Assembly: GCA_029379385.1 (NCBI GenBank)
Contig: CM055612.1
Coordinates: 4,278,001 to 4,342,000 of the forward strand
Direction of reading: 5' to 3'
DNA from: Quillaja saponaria
Taxonomy: Eukaryota > Streptophyta > Magnoliopsida > Fabales > Quillajaceae
DNA length: 64,000 nt
Shown here: positions 37,401-49,938 of the stretch, one piece after another
Numbering within the stretch: the stretch's first letter is position 1
Layout: every line of letters starts with the position of its first letter
Position numbers and translations under genes: made by a program
The notes under the pieces: generated by a model
What the model saw: the letters and a program-made list of their open reading frames with translations, nothing else
Told to the model about the DNA's origin: nothing
The model's database searches: none

Positions 37401-40400
37401 AGTTTTTTTGAGAAATCAGTTATATCTGGAAAATACAATGACTAACCTTGTGGAATCATAATTTTAACTAATTCAGTATCTGAGACATCCATAATGTTAA
37501 CGATAGTAAGAAAAAAAGTTACATCTTCTTACCAAGAGAATGGCACCAGTCTTGAAAGACCCAAGAGAAAGCATTTCAATTCCCTGCAAATGACACAGAT
37601 GGAATCTTTCATCTCATGCTGCTCTATGTATCAAGATCACCATTATTGAAGATAGTAGTAAAAGTATAACGTATTATTTTTTGGATCGTGAAATATAATA
37701 AGTAACATATTTGCCAAACCTGAATACAGAAAGCAAGGCCCAAGATATTGTTAGCCAGCCAATGCTTCTCTAACACATACCATGCACAGAAAAAGGTTCC
37801 AGGAATGGCAGCAACAATCTGTGACCTTGTAAACTCAATCTCCAAAACTGTGTAAGAAATGTGTAAGGAAAAATATCATTCTGCATGGTAAAAGCAATAT
37901 GATGTCAACTAGATCAAATGTAAAACAACGCAGACATCAAGCACAGTAGAATCATATCATAACTATAACAGCAAAAACACCACCAATGCACTCGATTAAG
38001 TGAGCAACTTATTACAATCCAAGAAAACAAGTATCTATATCTATCACTCTTTTTGCTAGATATGCTTCAAGAAGTCATCTAAAATCTTTCAAAATAGAAA
38101 ACACAGCTCCAAACAGCCTCATCGGGTCCATACAAGTGACTTTCAACAATATGTAGATAAAAGACAGATGAATCAAAAGAATTAATTATAAATAGTAAAG
38201 AACCCCTACAGGATCATTGAAACCAAAATTACCTATCTCATGGTCGAAGTACAATTACTGGATATGTTAACTTAGCTATATGTGTGTGTGTGTATGCATG
38301 CAAAAGTATATAATCCTAATACTTTTTTAAATAAAAGATAGATAACAGAAGAAAGGTAAAAGGAGAGAAAGGGTCAAGACTTATTGACTTTTATAATGTC
38401 TTCTTTGAGGTCCTTGATACATGGAATGTATTTTTGGGTTGCCAATTTAGTATTTTAGGACAGGATTGCACCATGATCTGGGAAGTGGAATCCAGGTAGC
38501 ATTTTTTTAGGGGACGGGATAGGGTAGTGAATAAGGTATAAATGATCGCAACTACAGAATGAATAAAAAATTTGTACCATCTAAAACTATAAGCTCTGAT
38601 TTCATCAAATTATGTAAAAACAGTTTCCATAAAACTAGTGATAATGTCAGTTTTGATCCTATACTACTGGATGCATGAAACAAAAGCAAAATGTCATCAA
38701 TGAAAAAAAAATAATAAAAAAATAACTAACCCAACCTGGCAATCAATAAATGCAGTAGCTTCTGAGTAAAAACCAAGGTTCCTTTTTCAGTAACTATCCC
38801 AAGTTTTTCAGTATCTATTCTATCCTAAAGCTTAGAAGTTATTCTCAAGTTTGAAGAAATATGAAAGTTGCACTGCAAGTTAACCAACACAGTGGGCTGC
38901 ATCACACAAGTGGGCAGCGATATAAGAGAAATAGTGAACACCAAATCATTAATCATCTCTATTTCAGGTCATTGAAGCTTGTGAAGGCTGAACTGAGTTA
39001 AAACCGATAACAGGAAAGGATTGTAGGTAAAAGAAATAGCAACTGTAAACCATAAAAGAAAGAACACATAAACAATGTTTGAAGCACCAGTGACAATATG
39101 GGATATAACCTAATCTATAGACGTAAGAACACATATACAATGTATGAAGCAACAGTGACAATATGGGATACACGGATCTATACCTAACCTTGCACCCAAT
39201 CACAAGTAAGCATTGCAATTTGGAAAGAAACTACTGTCATCATTAAAATATATAGATGTATCAAAAAATGCCTGCACAGCATAAGAAAAAAAAATACATA
39301 TATTTTGAACATACAGCGGAAATATGGAAAATGCCAGATAATGAGATCCTCGTTCCAATGCTTTGGGAAATAATGTTTGATATAGGGTAATAGTGTTGCC
39401 CTGAACAAAGTGGAGAAATAGTACATCACATAAGATATTATAAACACTGGAGCCAGCTCCTAGTGCTTAAGTAAAGAAAAAACTAAAAACAAAAGAAAGG
39501 ACATACGAAAGAGCAACTATCCCAAGTACAAAGAAGTAGCATGTCAATACGGCATTCACCACGTCCTTTGATAGAAACTTAAAGAGCAAAAATAATGATA
39601 ACAGCATTGCACTCCCAACAAAGGGAAAACGCATGGCATGTTCCTTAGACATTGTCTCCTGCATGATTATATGCAACATATTTCAGAAAATCAGATATTA
39701 AGCCATGCAAAAGTGCAACATCAAGAAGACAGTCAGCAAAAATGCTTTCCAACTTACAGAAGGTGGAGTTGGCTTTACAGAACGGTAACAGCCGACATAA
39801 ACAGCGAGGCATGCGGTCAAAATCACATTTAAGTTTGGATTTATGTTCACAACAAGTGGAGCTAAAGATAAACCTGCAGTAACAAGTATCATGTGGTTAT
39901 TACTCAAATATACCCAATTACAGTTTTACTCTTGCTACTAGTGTAAAACTGTAACAACAATTACAATAGTTGACTCCCATTTTTCAGCAGATATAACCAT
40001 TGCACCACTCGTATGAGCAGGAACAAACCAGCCAAACTTTTGGCCTGTCAAATCTTTTTCTGTTTTCATACATTTCTCATAACGTGGAAAACAGAACCAC
40101 TGACGAGATTCTAAAAACAATTTTTTTTTCTCAGAAAACAACCATATTTTCAGATAAAATGAAGAAATTGTATTCGTTTTCTGCATCAATTTTTAGTTTA
40201 GAGCGCCTTATAACTTCATGCCATCACTTCTAATTTCTCACTAGCAACTAAATTACACGCGGGAACCAGAAAGCCGCTTTCCTACCCTACCAAAGACAAG
40301 CATACACATATCTGCCCACATTTATGTTCATTTTACATTATATGGCCACGAAAAACATATGACTTCCATAGTTTTACTCCTGATTAAGTGGGCATATCAG

Positions 40401-40549
40401 TAACCCATCAGTTATAACAAAGAAAAAAACTTACATCCTCATCCCCAGAAATGATGCACCCCAAGAGAAAGTTGTAGAGGAAAAAAAATAGCCATAAATC
40501 AGAGCTGACCTGCTAAAGCAAAATTTGCAATACGCTCAGCGTTTTTCAT
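34439..40549 (-). CDS. SPP: Signal peptide peptidase (intramembrane aspartyl protease)
   Basis: SPP cuts signal-peptide remnants and other type II segments inside the ER membrane. Exons: 40510-40549, 39758-39873, 39507-39658, 39315-39400, 37720-37847, 37533-37583, 36820-36906, 36607-36676, 35326-35462, 35094-35171, 34439-34522; 1029 nt, 342 aa (Arabidopsis SPP 344). The catalytic motifs are all present: YD with Asp198 (LAGLFVYDIFWVFF), GLGD with Asp239 (SMLGLGDIVIPG), and PAL at 290-292. About nine membrane spans are visible. The protein ends SSNKKVE, a KKxx ER-retrieval signal. The split start exon encodes only MKNAERIANFALA. It is a canonical SPP rather than the vacuolar SPPL2 type, as there is no protease-associated domain. 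Confidence 0.97.
39061..39175. repeat. 65-bp tandem duplication in SPP intron 4
   Basis: Two copies start AGAACACATA at 39061 and 39126 and share CAGTGACAATATGGGATA. They differ by a few substitutions. Confidence 0.75.
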
Positions 40550-41130
40550 CGTTATCTGATTCTAAAATCTCAAACTTTGGAAAATCTAAGCTAAAATCTT
40601 GCCCAATATGGCCTTCCTGCGATCAAAAACACGACGAATTACAGAAACCAGAAGGAATTATTGATCACATATTAATAAACAAATCTGACAGACATAAATG
40701 GAAATTTACTTTGAAGAAAATGAAACCTCCAATAGAATAAAAAATTAAAGTACCAATCGGCTACGGCACAATTGCCCTAACGATTGGCGTCCGTTGCAGA
40801 TCGGAGAGGCCAAGAGAGAGATTGGGATTTTTGGCAATTTTAAAGACTTAGGGTTTTAACTCTACATTGTCAGATCATGAAATTGACAGCAGAATTTAGT
40901 GTGATTAAGTGAGCTACGTCGGATCAGATCTGTGAGCCAATCAGGGTTTCAAGATTTACCACGTCAGATTCGGATGAGATATCTGGCCTTCACCGAAGAG
41001 AACCCGCGGAAAAGGGGGCTAGGAAGTAAATTCAGTACAATCAAATGTCCCTGCTTTTAAAAGTACATATACATACATGTAGTCCTTTTCTCCTCAAGTT
41101 ACCAATAAGTCCTAAAATAATTTAACAAAA
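40550..41130 (-). promoter_or_regulatory. SPP leader and promoter
   Basis: A telo-box (AAAACCCTAA in the gene's direction, 40848-40857) lies about 300 bp before the ATG. The leader may be spliced, but I could not fix an intron. No coding exon is seen. Confidence 0.45.
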
Positions 41131-41439
41131 AAATTAAGTCCTACTTTTCTTCTCCGTTTTATGAAATTTAAAAAAAAAAAAAAAAAAAAAGCAAATGTGA
41201 AATAGAAAATAAGGAGAACATTTTTTTAATTTAATTTTGTTAATTATTATTATGCCATAAATTTATAAACTTTCTAAACCTCTGTTATCTACTTTTTAAG
41301 ATTTGGTTTAATTATTTAATATTTTTTACAAAAAAAATTAAAAATACAAGTGATATAAGATATCTTAATCTCAAATTTATGATTTTTTTTATTTTTTTAA
41401 AGAAGAATTTATTCTTTTTGTAGAACTTATTAACAACTT

Positions 41440-44400
41440 ATTGTTACAAAATCCAACAATAACTACTAAAGAGACTTAAACTCTACTACATTGACAATTA
41501 GAACAACCCGTTAATCATGAATAATTGTAGGACTTTATATAATTCAACCGTAAATGGTCTTTGCTTATGGCGACTCATGTTTTAAGGGGGATTTCTAGAA
41601 TTTGAAGGTAAATCGTCACACTTTTCAACAATTCACGTCTAATTTAAATTTCAAGGTAAATCATCAGAGTCTCCAACGATTCACGTTTGAGTAAAATTTT
41701 AAGATAAATCGCTTGAGACTTTAGCAATTTACGTGTTTTTTTTATTCTTATTCCAAAAAAATCAAAAATTCATATATTTCGAAGAAAATAATTATGTTGA
41801 TTGTTAAAAAGACTCAAACTTTATTATATTGACAACTAGACGAACTCATTAATCATGAATAATTGTAGAACTCTATATAATTCAACCGTAATTGGTCTTT
41901 GTTTATAGCGACTTATGTTTTAGTAGGGATTTCTAGAATTTGAAGATAAATCGTCACACTCTCCAATGATTCACGTCTAATCTAAATTTAAGGTAAATTG
42001 ACAAAGTCTCTAACGATTCATGTCTTAGTAAAATTTTAAGGTAAATCGCTAAATCACTTTAGACTTTAACAATTTACGTGTTTTTTAATTCATGTTCCAA
42101 AGAAAATCAAAAATTCATATATTTCTAAGAAAATAATTGTGTTGATTGTTAAAGAGACTTAAACTCTACTACATTGACAACCAGACGAACCAGTTAATCA
42201 CGAATAATTATAGGACTATATATAATTTTACCGTAAATGGTCTTTGCTTATGACGACTTATGTTTTAGTAGGGATTTCTAGAATTTGAAGATAAATCGTC
42301 ACATTCTTCAACGATTCATGTCTAGTTTAAATTTTAAGATAAATTGACAGAGTCTCCAACGATTTACGTCTTAGTCAAATTTTGAGGTAAATCGCCTGAT
42401 ACATTAGAGATTTACATGTTTTTTTATTCCTGTTCCAAAAAAAATCAAAAATTCATATATTTCCAAGAAAATAATTATGTTGATTGTTAAAGAAACTCAA
42501 ATTCTACTGTATTGATAACTAGACAAAACCTTTAATCGTGAATAATTGTAGGGCTCTATATAATTCAACAGTAAATAGTCTTTGCTTATGTGATTTATGT
42601 TAGAATTTGAAGGTAAATCGTCACACTCTCCAACAATTCACGTCTAATTTAAATTTTAAGGAAAATCGTCAGAGTTTTCAACGCTTTACGTATTTGTAAA
42701 ATTTTAAGGTAAATCGCTTGAGACTTTAGCGATTTACGTGTTTTTTTTTATTACTGTTTCAAAAAAATTAAAAAATTCATATATTTCTAAGAAAAAAATT
42801 ATGTTAATTGTTAAAGAGACTCAAACTCTACTACATTTACAGCTAGACGAACCTGTTAATCACGAATAATATTAGGGCTCTATATAATTCAACCATAAAT
42901 GGTCTTTGCTTATGGCGACTTATGTTTTAGTAGGGATTTCTAGAATTTGAAAGTAAATTGTCACACTCTCCAACGATTCACATTTAAGTTAATTTTAAAC
43001 TAAATCGTCAGAGTCTCAAACGGTTCTCGACTTAGTAAAATTTTAAGGTAAATTACCTGAGACTTTAGCGATTGACTTGTATTTTTATTATTGTTCAAAA
43101 AAAAAAAAAAATCAAAAATTCATATATTTCTAAGAAAATAATTATGTTGATTGTTAAAGAGACTCAAATTCTACTACATTGATAACTAGACGAACTCGTT
43201 AATCACAAATAATTGTAAGACTCTATAATTCAATCGTAAATGGTCTTCGCTTATGGTGACTTATGTTTTAGTAGGGATTTCTAGAATTTGAAGGTAAATC
43301 GTACACTCTCCAACAATTCATGTCTAATTTAAATTTTAACGTAAATTGTCAGAGTCTCCAATGATTTATGTCTTTGTAAAATTTTAAGGTAAATCGCCAG
43401 AGACTTTAGTGATTTACATGTTTTTTAATATTGTTCCAAAAAGATAAAAAATTCATATATTTCTAAGAAAATAATTACGTTGATTGTTAAAGAGACTCAA
43501 ACTCTATTACATTAACAATTAGACGAACTCGTTAATCACGAATAATATTATGACTCTATATAATTCAACAGTAAAGGGTCTTTGCTTATGGCGACTTATG
43601 TTTTAGTAGAGATTTCTAGAATTTGAAGGTAAATCGTCACACTCTCCAACAATTCACGTCTAATTTAAATTTTAACGTAAATCGTCAAAGTATCCAACAT
43701 TTCACATCTGAGTGAAATTTTAAGGTAAATCGTCTAAGACTTTAGCGATTTACATGTTTTTTAATTACCGTTTCAAAATAATCAAAAATTCATATATTTC
43801 TAATAAAATAATTATGTTGATTATTAAAAAGACTTAAACTCCACTACATTGACAACTAGACAAACCCATTAATCACGAATAATTGTATGACTCTATATAA
43901 TTCAGTCGTAAATGGTCTTTGCTTATAGTGATTATGTTTTAGTAGGGATTTCTAGAATTTGAAGGTAAATCGCCACAATCTCTAACGATTCACGTCTTTG
44001 TAAAATTTTAAGGTAAACTGACTGAGACTTTAGTGATTTATGTGTTTTTTTATTCATGTTCCAAAAAAATAAAAAATTCATATATTTCTAAGAAAATAAT
44101 TATGTTGATTATTAAAGAGACTCAAACTCCACTACATTGAAAACTAGACGAACTCGTTAATCTTGAATAATTGTAGGACTCTCTATAATTCAACCATAAA
44201 TGGTCTTTACTTATGGCGATTTATGTTTTAGTAAGGATACGTAGAATTTGAAGGTAAACTGACACACTCTCCAACGATTCACGTCTATGTTAAATTTTTA
44301 GGTAAATCGTCAGAGTCTCCAACGATCCAATTCTTAGTAAAATTTTAAGGTAAATTATCTAAGACTTTAGTGATTTACATGTTTTTTTATTCATGTTCCA

Positions 44401-46940
44401 AAAAAAATCAAAAATTCATATATTTCTAAGAAAATAATTATGTTGATTATTAAGGAGATTCAAACTCTACTACATTGACAACTAGACGAGTTAATCGCTA
44501 ATAATTGTAGGACTCTATATAATTCAACCGTAAATGGTATTTGCTTATGGTGACTTGTGTTTTAGTAGGGATTTATAGAATTTGAAAGTAAATCGTCACA
44601 CTCTCCAATGATTCAAGTCTAATTTAAATTTTAACGTAAATCGTCAGAGTCTCTAATGATTCACGTATTTGTAAAATTTTAAGGCAAATCGCCTAAACCT
44701 TTAGCAATTTATGGGTTTTTTTATTACTGTTCCAAAAAAAAAAAAAAAATCAAAAATTCATATATTTCTAAGACAATGATTATGTTGATTGTTAAAGAGA
44801 CTCAAACTTTACTACATTGACAACTAGACGAACCCGTTAATCTCTAATAATTGTAGGACTCTATGTAATTTAGCCGTAAATGTTATTTGCTTATGGCAAC
44901 TTATGTTTTAGTAGGGATTTCTAGAATTTAAAGGTAAATCGTCACACTCTCCAACGATTCACATTTAATTTAAATTTTAATGTAAATCGTCAGAGTCTCC
45001 AACGATTTACATATTTGTAAAATTTTAAGGTAAATCGCCTGAACCTTTAACGATTTACGTGTTTTTTTTTACTGTTCCAAAAAGATAAAAAACTCATATA
45101 TTTCTAAGAAAATAATTATGTTGATTGTTAAAGAGACTCAAACTCTACTACATTGACAACTAGATGAACCCGTTAATCTCGAATAATTGTAAGACTCTAT
45201 ATAATTCAACCGTTAATGGTCTTTGCTTATGGCGACTTATGTTTTAGTAGGGATTTCTAGAATTTGAAGGTAAATCGTACACTCTCCAACAATTCACGTC
45301 TAATTTAAATTTTAACTTTAATTGTCAGGGTCTCCAATGATTCATGTCTTTGTAAAATTTTAAGGTAAATCGCCTAAGACTTTAGCTATTTACGTGTTTT
45401 TTATTACTATTCCAAAAAAAATAAAAAATTCATATATTTCTAAGAAAATAATTATGTTGATTGTTAAAGAGACTCAAACTCTACTACATTGACAACTAGA
45501 CAAACCCGTTAATCGTGAATAATATTATGACTCTATATAATTCAACCGTAAATGGTTTTTGCTTATGGCGACTTATGTTTTAGTAGGGATTTCTAGAATT
45601 TGAAGGTAAATCGTCACACTCTCCAACGATTAACGTCTATGTTACATTTTCAGGTAAATTGTTAGAGTTTCCAATGATTCAACTCTTAGTAAAATTTTAA
45701 AGTAAGTCGTCTGAGACTTTAGCAGTTTACGTGTTTTTTTAATTATTGTTCCAAAAAAAATCAAAAATTCATATATTTCTAAGAGAATAATTATGTTGAT
45801 TGTTAAAGGATTCAAACTCTACTACATTGACAACTAGACAAACCTGTTAATCACGAATAATTGTAGGACTCTATATAATTCAATCGTAAATGGTCTTTGA
45901 TTGTGGCAACTTATGTTTTAGTAGGGTTTTCTAGAATTTGAAGGTAAATCACCACATTCTCCAACGATTCACGTCTAAGTTAAATTTTAAGGTAAATCGT
46001 CTGAGTCTCAAACGATTCACATCTTAGTAAAATTTTAAGACAATTCGTCTGAGAGTTTAGCTATTTTAGCTATTTATGTGTTTTTTTATTACTATTCCAA
46101 AAAAATCAAAAATTCATATATTTCTAAGAAAATAATTATAGTTATTGGATAAATTTTTTCAATTATATTTGATTACCGTTTCAATCGTCCCATTGACACG
46201 TGTAAAGAATATCACGCATACATCACTATTATGCTATATCTAAAGAAACCCAACAAAAACTATTAAAGAGACTCAAACTCTACTACATTGACATCTAGAC
46301 AAACCTGTTAATCGGGAATAATTGTAGGACTCTATATAATTCAACCATAAATGGTATTTGCTTATGGTGACTTATGTTTTAGTAAGAACTTCAAGAATTT
46401 GAAGGTAAATCATCATACTCTCCAACAATTTACGTCTAAATTAAATTTTAAGATAAATCGTAAAAATTTCTAACTATTCATGTCTTAGTAAAATTTTAAA
46501 GTAAACTGTTTGATGCTTTACCGATTTATGTGTTTTTTTATTCCTATTCCAAAAAAATCAAAAATTCATATATTGCTACGAAAATAATTATATTGATTGT
46601 TAAAGAGACTCAAAACTCTATTACATTAGCAACTAGACGAACCCGTTAATAACGAATAATTGTAAAACTCTATATAATTCAATCGTAAATAGTCTTTGCT
46701 TATGGTGATTTATGTTTTAGTAGGACTTTGTAGAATTTAAAAGTAAACTGACACACTTTCCAACGATTCACGTCTAAGTTAAATTTTAAGATAAATCATC
46801 AGAGTTTTCATCTATTCACGTCTTAGTAAAATTTTAAAGTAAATTATCTGTGAATTTAACGATTTATGTTTTTTTTTATTACTGTTTCAAAAAAATAAAA
46901 AATAAATATATTTTAAAGAAAATAATTACGTTGATTGAAA
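41440..46940. repeat. Nested tandem array, 16 monomers of about 340 bp
   Basis: The phrase AGAGACTCAAACTCTACTAC or a close variant recurs at about 41471, 41811, 42154, 42491, 42815, 43159, 43492, 43831, 44117, 44455, 44797, 45133, 45469, 45808, 46268 and 46605. Most spacings are 324-346 bp; exceptions are about 286 (module loss) and 460 (insertion). Each monomer has three parts. First is a unique head with CTATATAATTCAACCGTAAA. Next come normally three tandem modules of about 48 bp, each starting AAGGTAAATCG and ending near CACGTC or TACGTG. Last is an A-rich tail with ATTCATATATTTCTAAGAAA. Within a module the arms GTAAATCG(T/C) and (A/G)CGATT(T/C)AC face each other across 11 nt. Copies differ by roughly a tenth of sites. 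No ORF of 60 codons or more occurs between 40740 and 46996, so the array is not coding. Confidence 0.95.
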
Positions 46941-47017
46941 TAAATAAATTACTTTCATTTTGAGTTAAATATTATCGGTACTTTGACAAACAAAATTGTA
47001 CAAATGGTCTCACATTA

Positions 47018-49938
47018 ATGAAATAAACTTTGGAACTGTTATTACAATAATCCTTTGTCGTGTAATTATCTGCAAAAGCCATGTAGCGGGTTTCCTAGGA
47101 AACGAGTTTCTCATGAAAATGATGCTAGAGAGAAACCGAGAAACAGAAGTCATCCTCTTTCATTACCAGTTAAAACACGGATTATAAGCTCTGGTTTGAT
47201 TTGGGGTTTTGGTGATATAGCTGCTCAGACTATCACCCAGTGCACAGACAATAGGCAAAATCAAATTCAGGTATTCCTCCATTGTCTGTAAAATTTCGTA
47301 CATTTTGTGCCTTTTTTGGTTGTTTGAGCAAATGGGCGTCTCTCGTCCATTCTTTCATATTTATTTGGTTATTATTCTTTCTTGCATATTATTATGGGTT
47401 TTGATCGTTAATGGGAGGAGGCAAATGGGTGTAAGATGCTTAAAGATTCTGAAAAAATAGATAAAGTAATAGTCTAGTATATATAAAATTGGGAAATTTG
47501 ATGTTGTGAAATGAATAGAATGGATGGAGCTTTTGAATTTATTGTATAATTTATATATAGGAGAGTGGTGTTTTACTTTTAATTTCGCTGTAAGTGTTAT
47601 TAGATTCAAAATTGAGTATGAGAACAATGGGACAGGCATAGTACTGAAAGTTTAGTATGTAATTAAGGGTTTTCACTCATAATGTAGACTAAAATGGGCG
47701 GCAAAATGAAAGAGAACTAAGAAGTAATCCAACTCTGATGTCAGTTTTCAATTTGTTAATTTGGAACTCAGTTTATGTCCCTTCGGCAAACTTGCTAACC
47801 AACATACCCTGTAACAAAATAATTTTTTTTTTTTTTTTTTTTTTATAGAAAAAGAAATTTTATGGAGAAAGAAGTACATGAGAGCACAAGGAGTCCACTT
47901 AAGCATAAACATATATTATTAATAAAAATACAAGCTGAAAATAATAATACTTGCCAATCACATTGCATATCTACTATACCCCTAGTAAAATTGCTTTTTT
48001 CATATTTGGAATAGGCTTCAGCTTCTTGTTTTTGTGCATGAAAACTGATTATGATCCAAATCATTAAAGGTTTAGCTGATAAATAACTTGATATCATATA
48101 AAGTGATGCATGATAAATAATGCTGAAGGATTGTAAGCCACTTCGTTTCCATCACTTACAAAGGAATCATGCTAATTGATGTAACTATAAAAACACTTCC
48201 AGAAGCTTCATGATGATGGACGTTTCAAGGTCTAGTTGTCAGATTGCATTTGTCACCACGAGCAGATGTTGTCAACAATGTTTTATGTGTTACAGGTTTT
48301 ACTGAAATAAGAGAAATAATGCAGTCCCTTTTGCTCAAATTCATCTATTAAGCTATTTTTGCCTCCCAACTTCATTTATTTTATTAACAATGGTTTACTT
48401 TTCATTTTATATGACATGTTTTTCATGTGCTAAATGAATCAGCTTATATCTCATGGCATAATGATGAAATTCTCTTTATACATCAGGATGAGGAGGACAG
48501 TAAAGAATTTAAAATCAACTGGAAACGAGTGGGTACAACCAGCTTGTTTGGGTTTGGATTTGTTGGGCCAGTTGGCCACTAATGGTAAAGCATTTTCTTT
48601 TTGAAATCAATTGCCTGGTTGCATATGGACAATTATATGAAGATTGTCTGAAGGGAACTCATGGATTGTCGGCTAATATGTCCTTCCTTTACTGGCTTCA
48701 AAGAATTTTCTGAGGAAGTTGCTTATGTGCACAGATTCTTTTTTTTTTTTCTTTTGCGTGTGCATGGTTGTTTTTTTCATTTTTTCTTTTGGCTGTGAGT
48801 GGCAGGGGGAGGGGTTGTGAAACTCATCTAAGCCGTAGCATCATTGCCATATGTTTATCATTGTGGGTGTGATGCAAACTGAAGGTGGGTGATTATTGAT
48901 ATGAGGGTTTCTGCAAGTATTTCAACTGTGTCAATTTCAGAAAATCCAGAAATAGGTTACATAGGTGGCTGGAAACAAGTGACGGTAATAAAAAGGGCTG
49001 AAGTTTTTGTAAAGATATAATTTGGAATGGCGGGTACAGAGGTATCCTGTAACTGTAAGTCATTCAAAGATACAAAAGAATTTGAAGAAACAATAATAGA
49101 CGAGATAAAGCTGTAAGATTTAATTCCAACTTTTGAATTTACTGTCGGGACTTGAAATAGTTTTTGTTGAGTGGGAAACTCTGATAAAAGTAACATCCCA
49201 TTCTTGCATCAGTAAATCCTAGCCATAGCTAATCACTTGTGGTACTTCTTCTCCAAACAATTAAGAGCTTTGCTGTCATTGTATTAAAGCTATGCAGTCA
49301 ACCTTTATGTGTTTGTTGTGTGCATATGGATGCTTTGTGCGTATGAGAGGGATAGAGAGTTGATGCTTATGGATGTATTTTTTTTTTTTCATATATCAAT
49401 CAAATTATTTCTTGTTTATGCTTATTTTTGCAGGTATGAAGGCTTGGACCGATATATAAGATTGCGTCTTATGCTCCAACCAAATTCCTTTCGATTTGTT
49501 GCCACAAAGGTTGCCGTTGATGGGATCCTATTTGGACCATTGGATTTACTTGTGTTTTTTACTTATATGGGGTTTTCTACTGGGAAGAGTGTTCCTCAGA
49601 TTAAGGAAGATGTGAAGCGGGATTTTCTCCCAGCCTTGATTTTGGAAGGAGGAATATGGCCCATTGCTCAGGTTGCAAATTTTCGATTTATACCTGTGAG
49701 GTACCAGCTCCTTTATGTCAACTTCTTCTGCTTGTTGGATAGCTGTTTCTTATCCTGGGTTGAGCAACAACAGGATGCTCCTTGGAAGCAATGGTTGAAA
49801 TCACTTCTGCCTTTAAAGGAACAAAAAGGCCAGGTGGATAAATACTCTCCTAATTTGGTATCATCCTTTTTTTATGGTCTCAGCAATTATTGTGGAAGTA
49901 CATGCAAGAAACAGGTGAAGTGTGGTAAACAACCTTAA
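47018..49938 (+). pseudogene. Mpv17/PMP22-family membrane protein gene, damaged
   Basis: Three exons are clear: about 47018-47270, 48487-48584 and 49434-49938. They encode KLWNCYYNNPLS, PVKTRIISSGLIWGFGDIAA, then INWKRVGTTSLFGFGFVGPV, then WYEGLDRYIRLRLMLQPNSF, GPLDLLVFFTYMGFSTG, RDFLPALILEGGIWPIAQVA and LLYVNFFCLLDSCFLSW. This is the Mpv17/PMP22 fold, four membrane spans, closest to the Arabidopsis At3g24570 type (recalled). Two faults are visible. The frame of exon 1 has no ATG; the nearest ATG (47018) is one base out of frame and is followed by TAA. Exon 2 ends with an in-frame TAA (48580-48582) where the family has an aromatic residue before Trp. About 100 bp inside exon 1 has no counterpart in the family. 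Exon 3 is fully open and the splice sites are intact, so decay is recent, or an unusual transcript bypasses the faults. Confidence 0.7.
47822..47845. repeat. Poly-T tract in Mpv17-like intron 1
   Basis: A run of about 24 T lies within intron 1 (47271-48486). The rest of that intron and of intron 2 shows no gene. Confidence 0.7.

Noticed and set aside
41440..46940. CRISPR-like array
   Set aside because: Units are far too long, there are no unique spacers, and the context is a plant nuclear genome.
41440..46940. Centromeric satellite
   Set aside because: Only 16 copies, flanked closely by ordinary genes, so a local array is more likely than a centromere.
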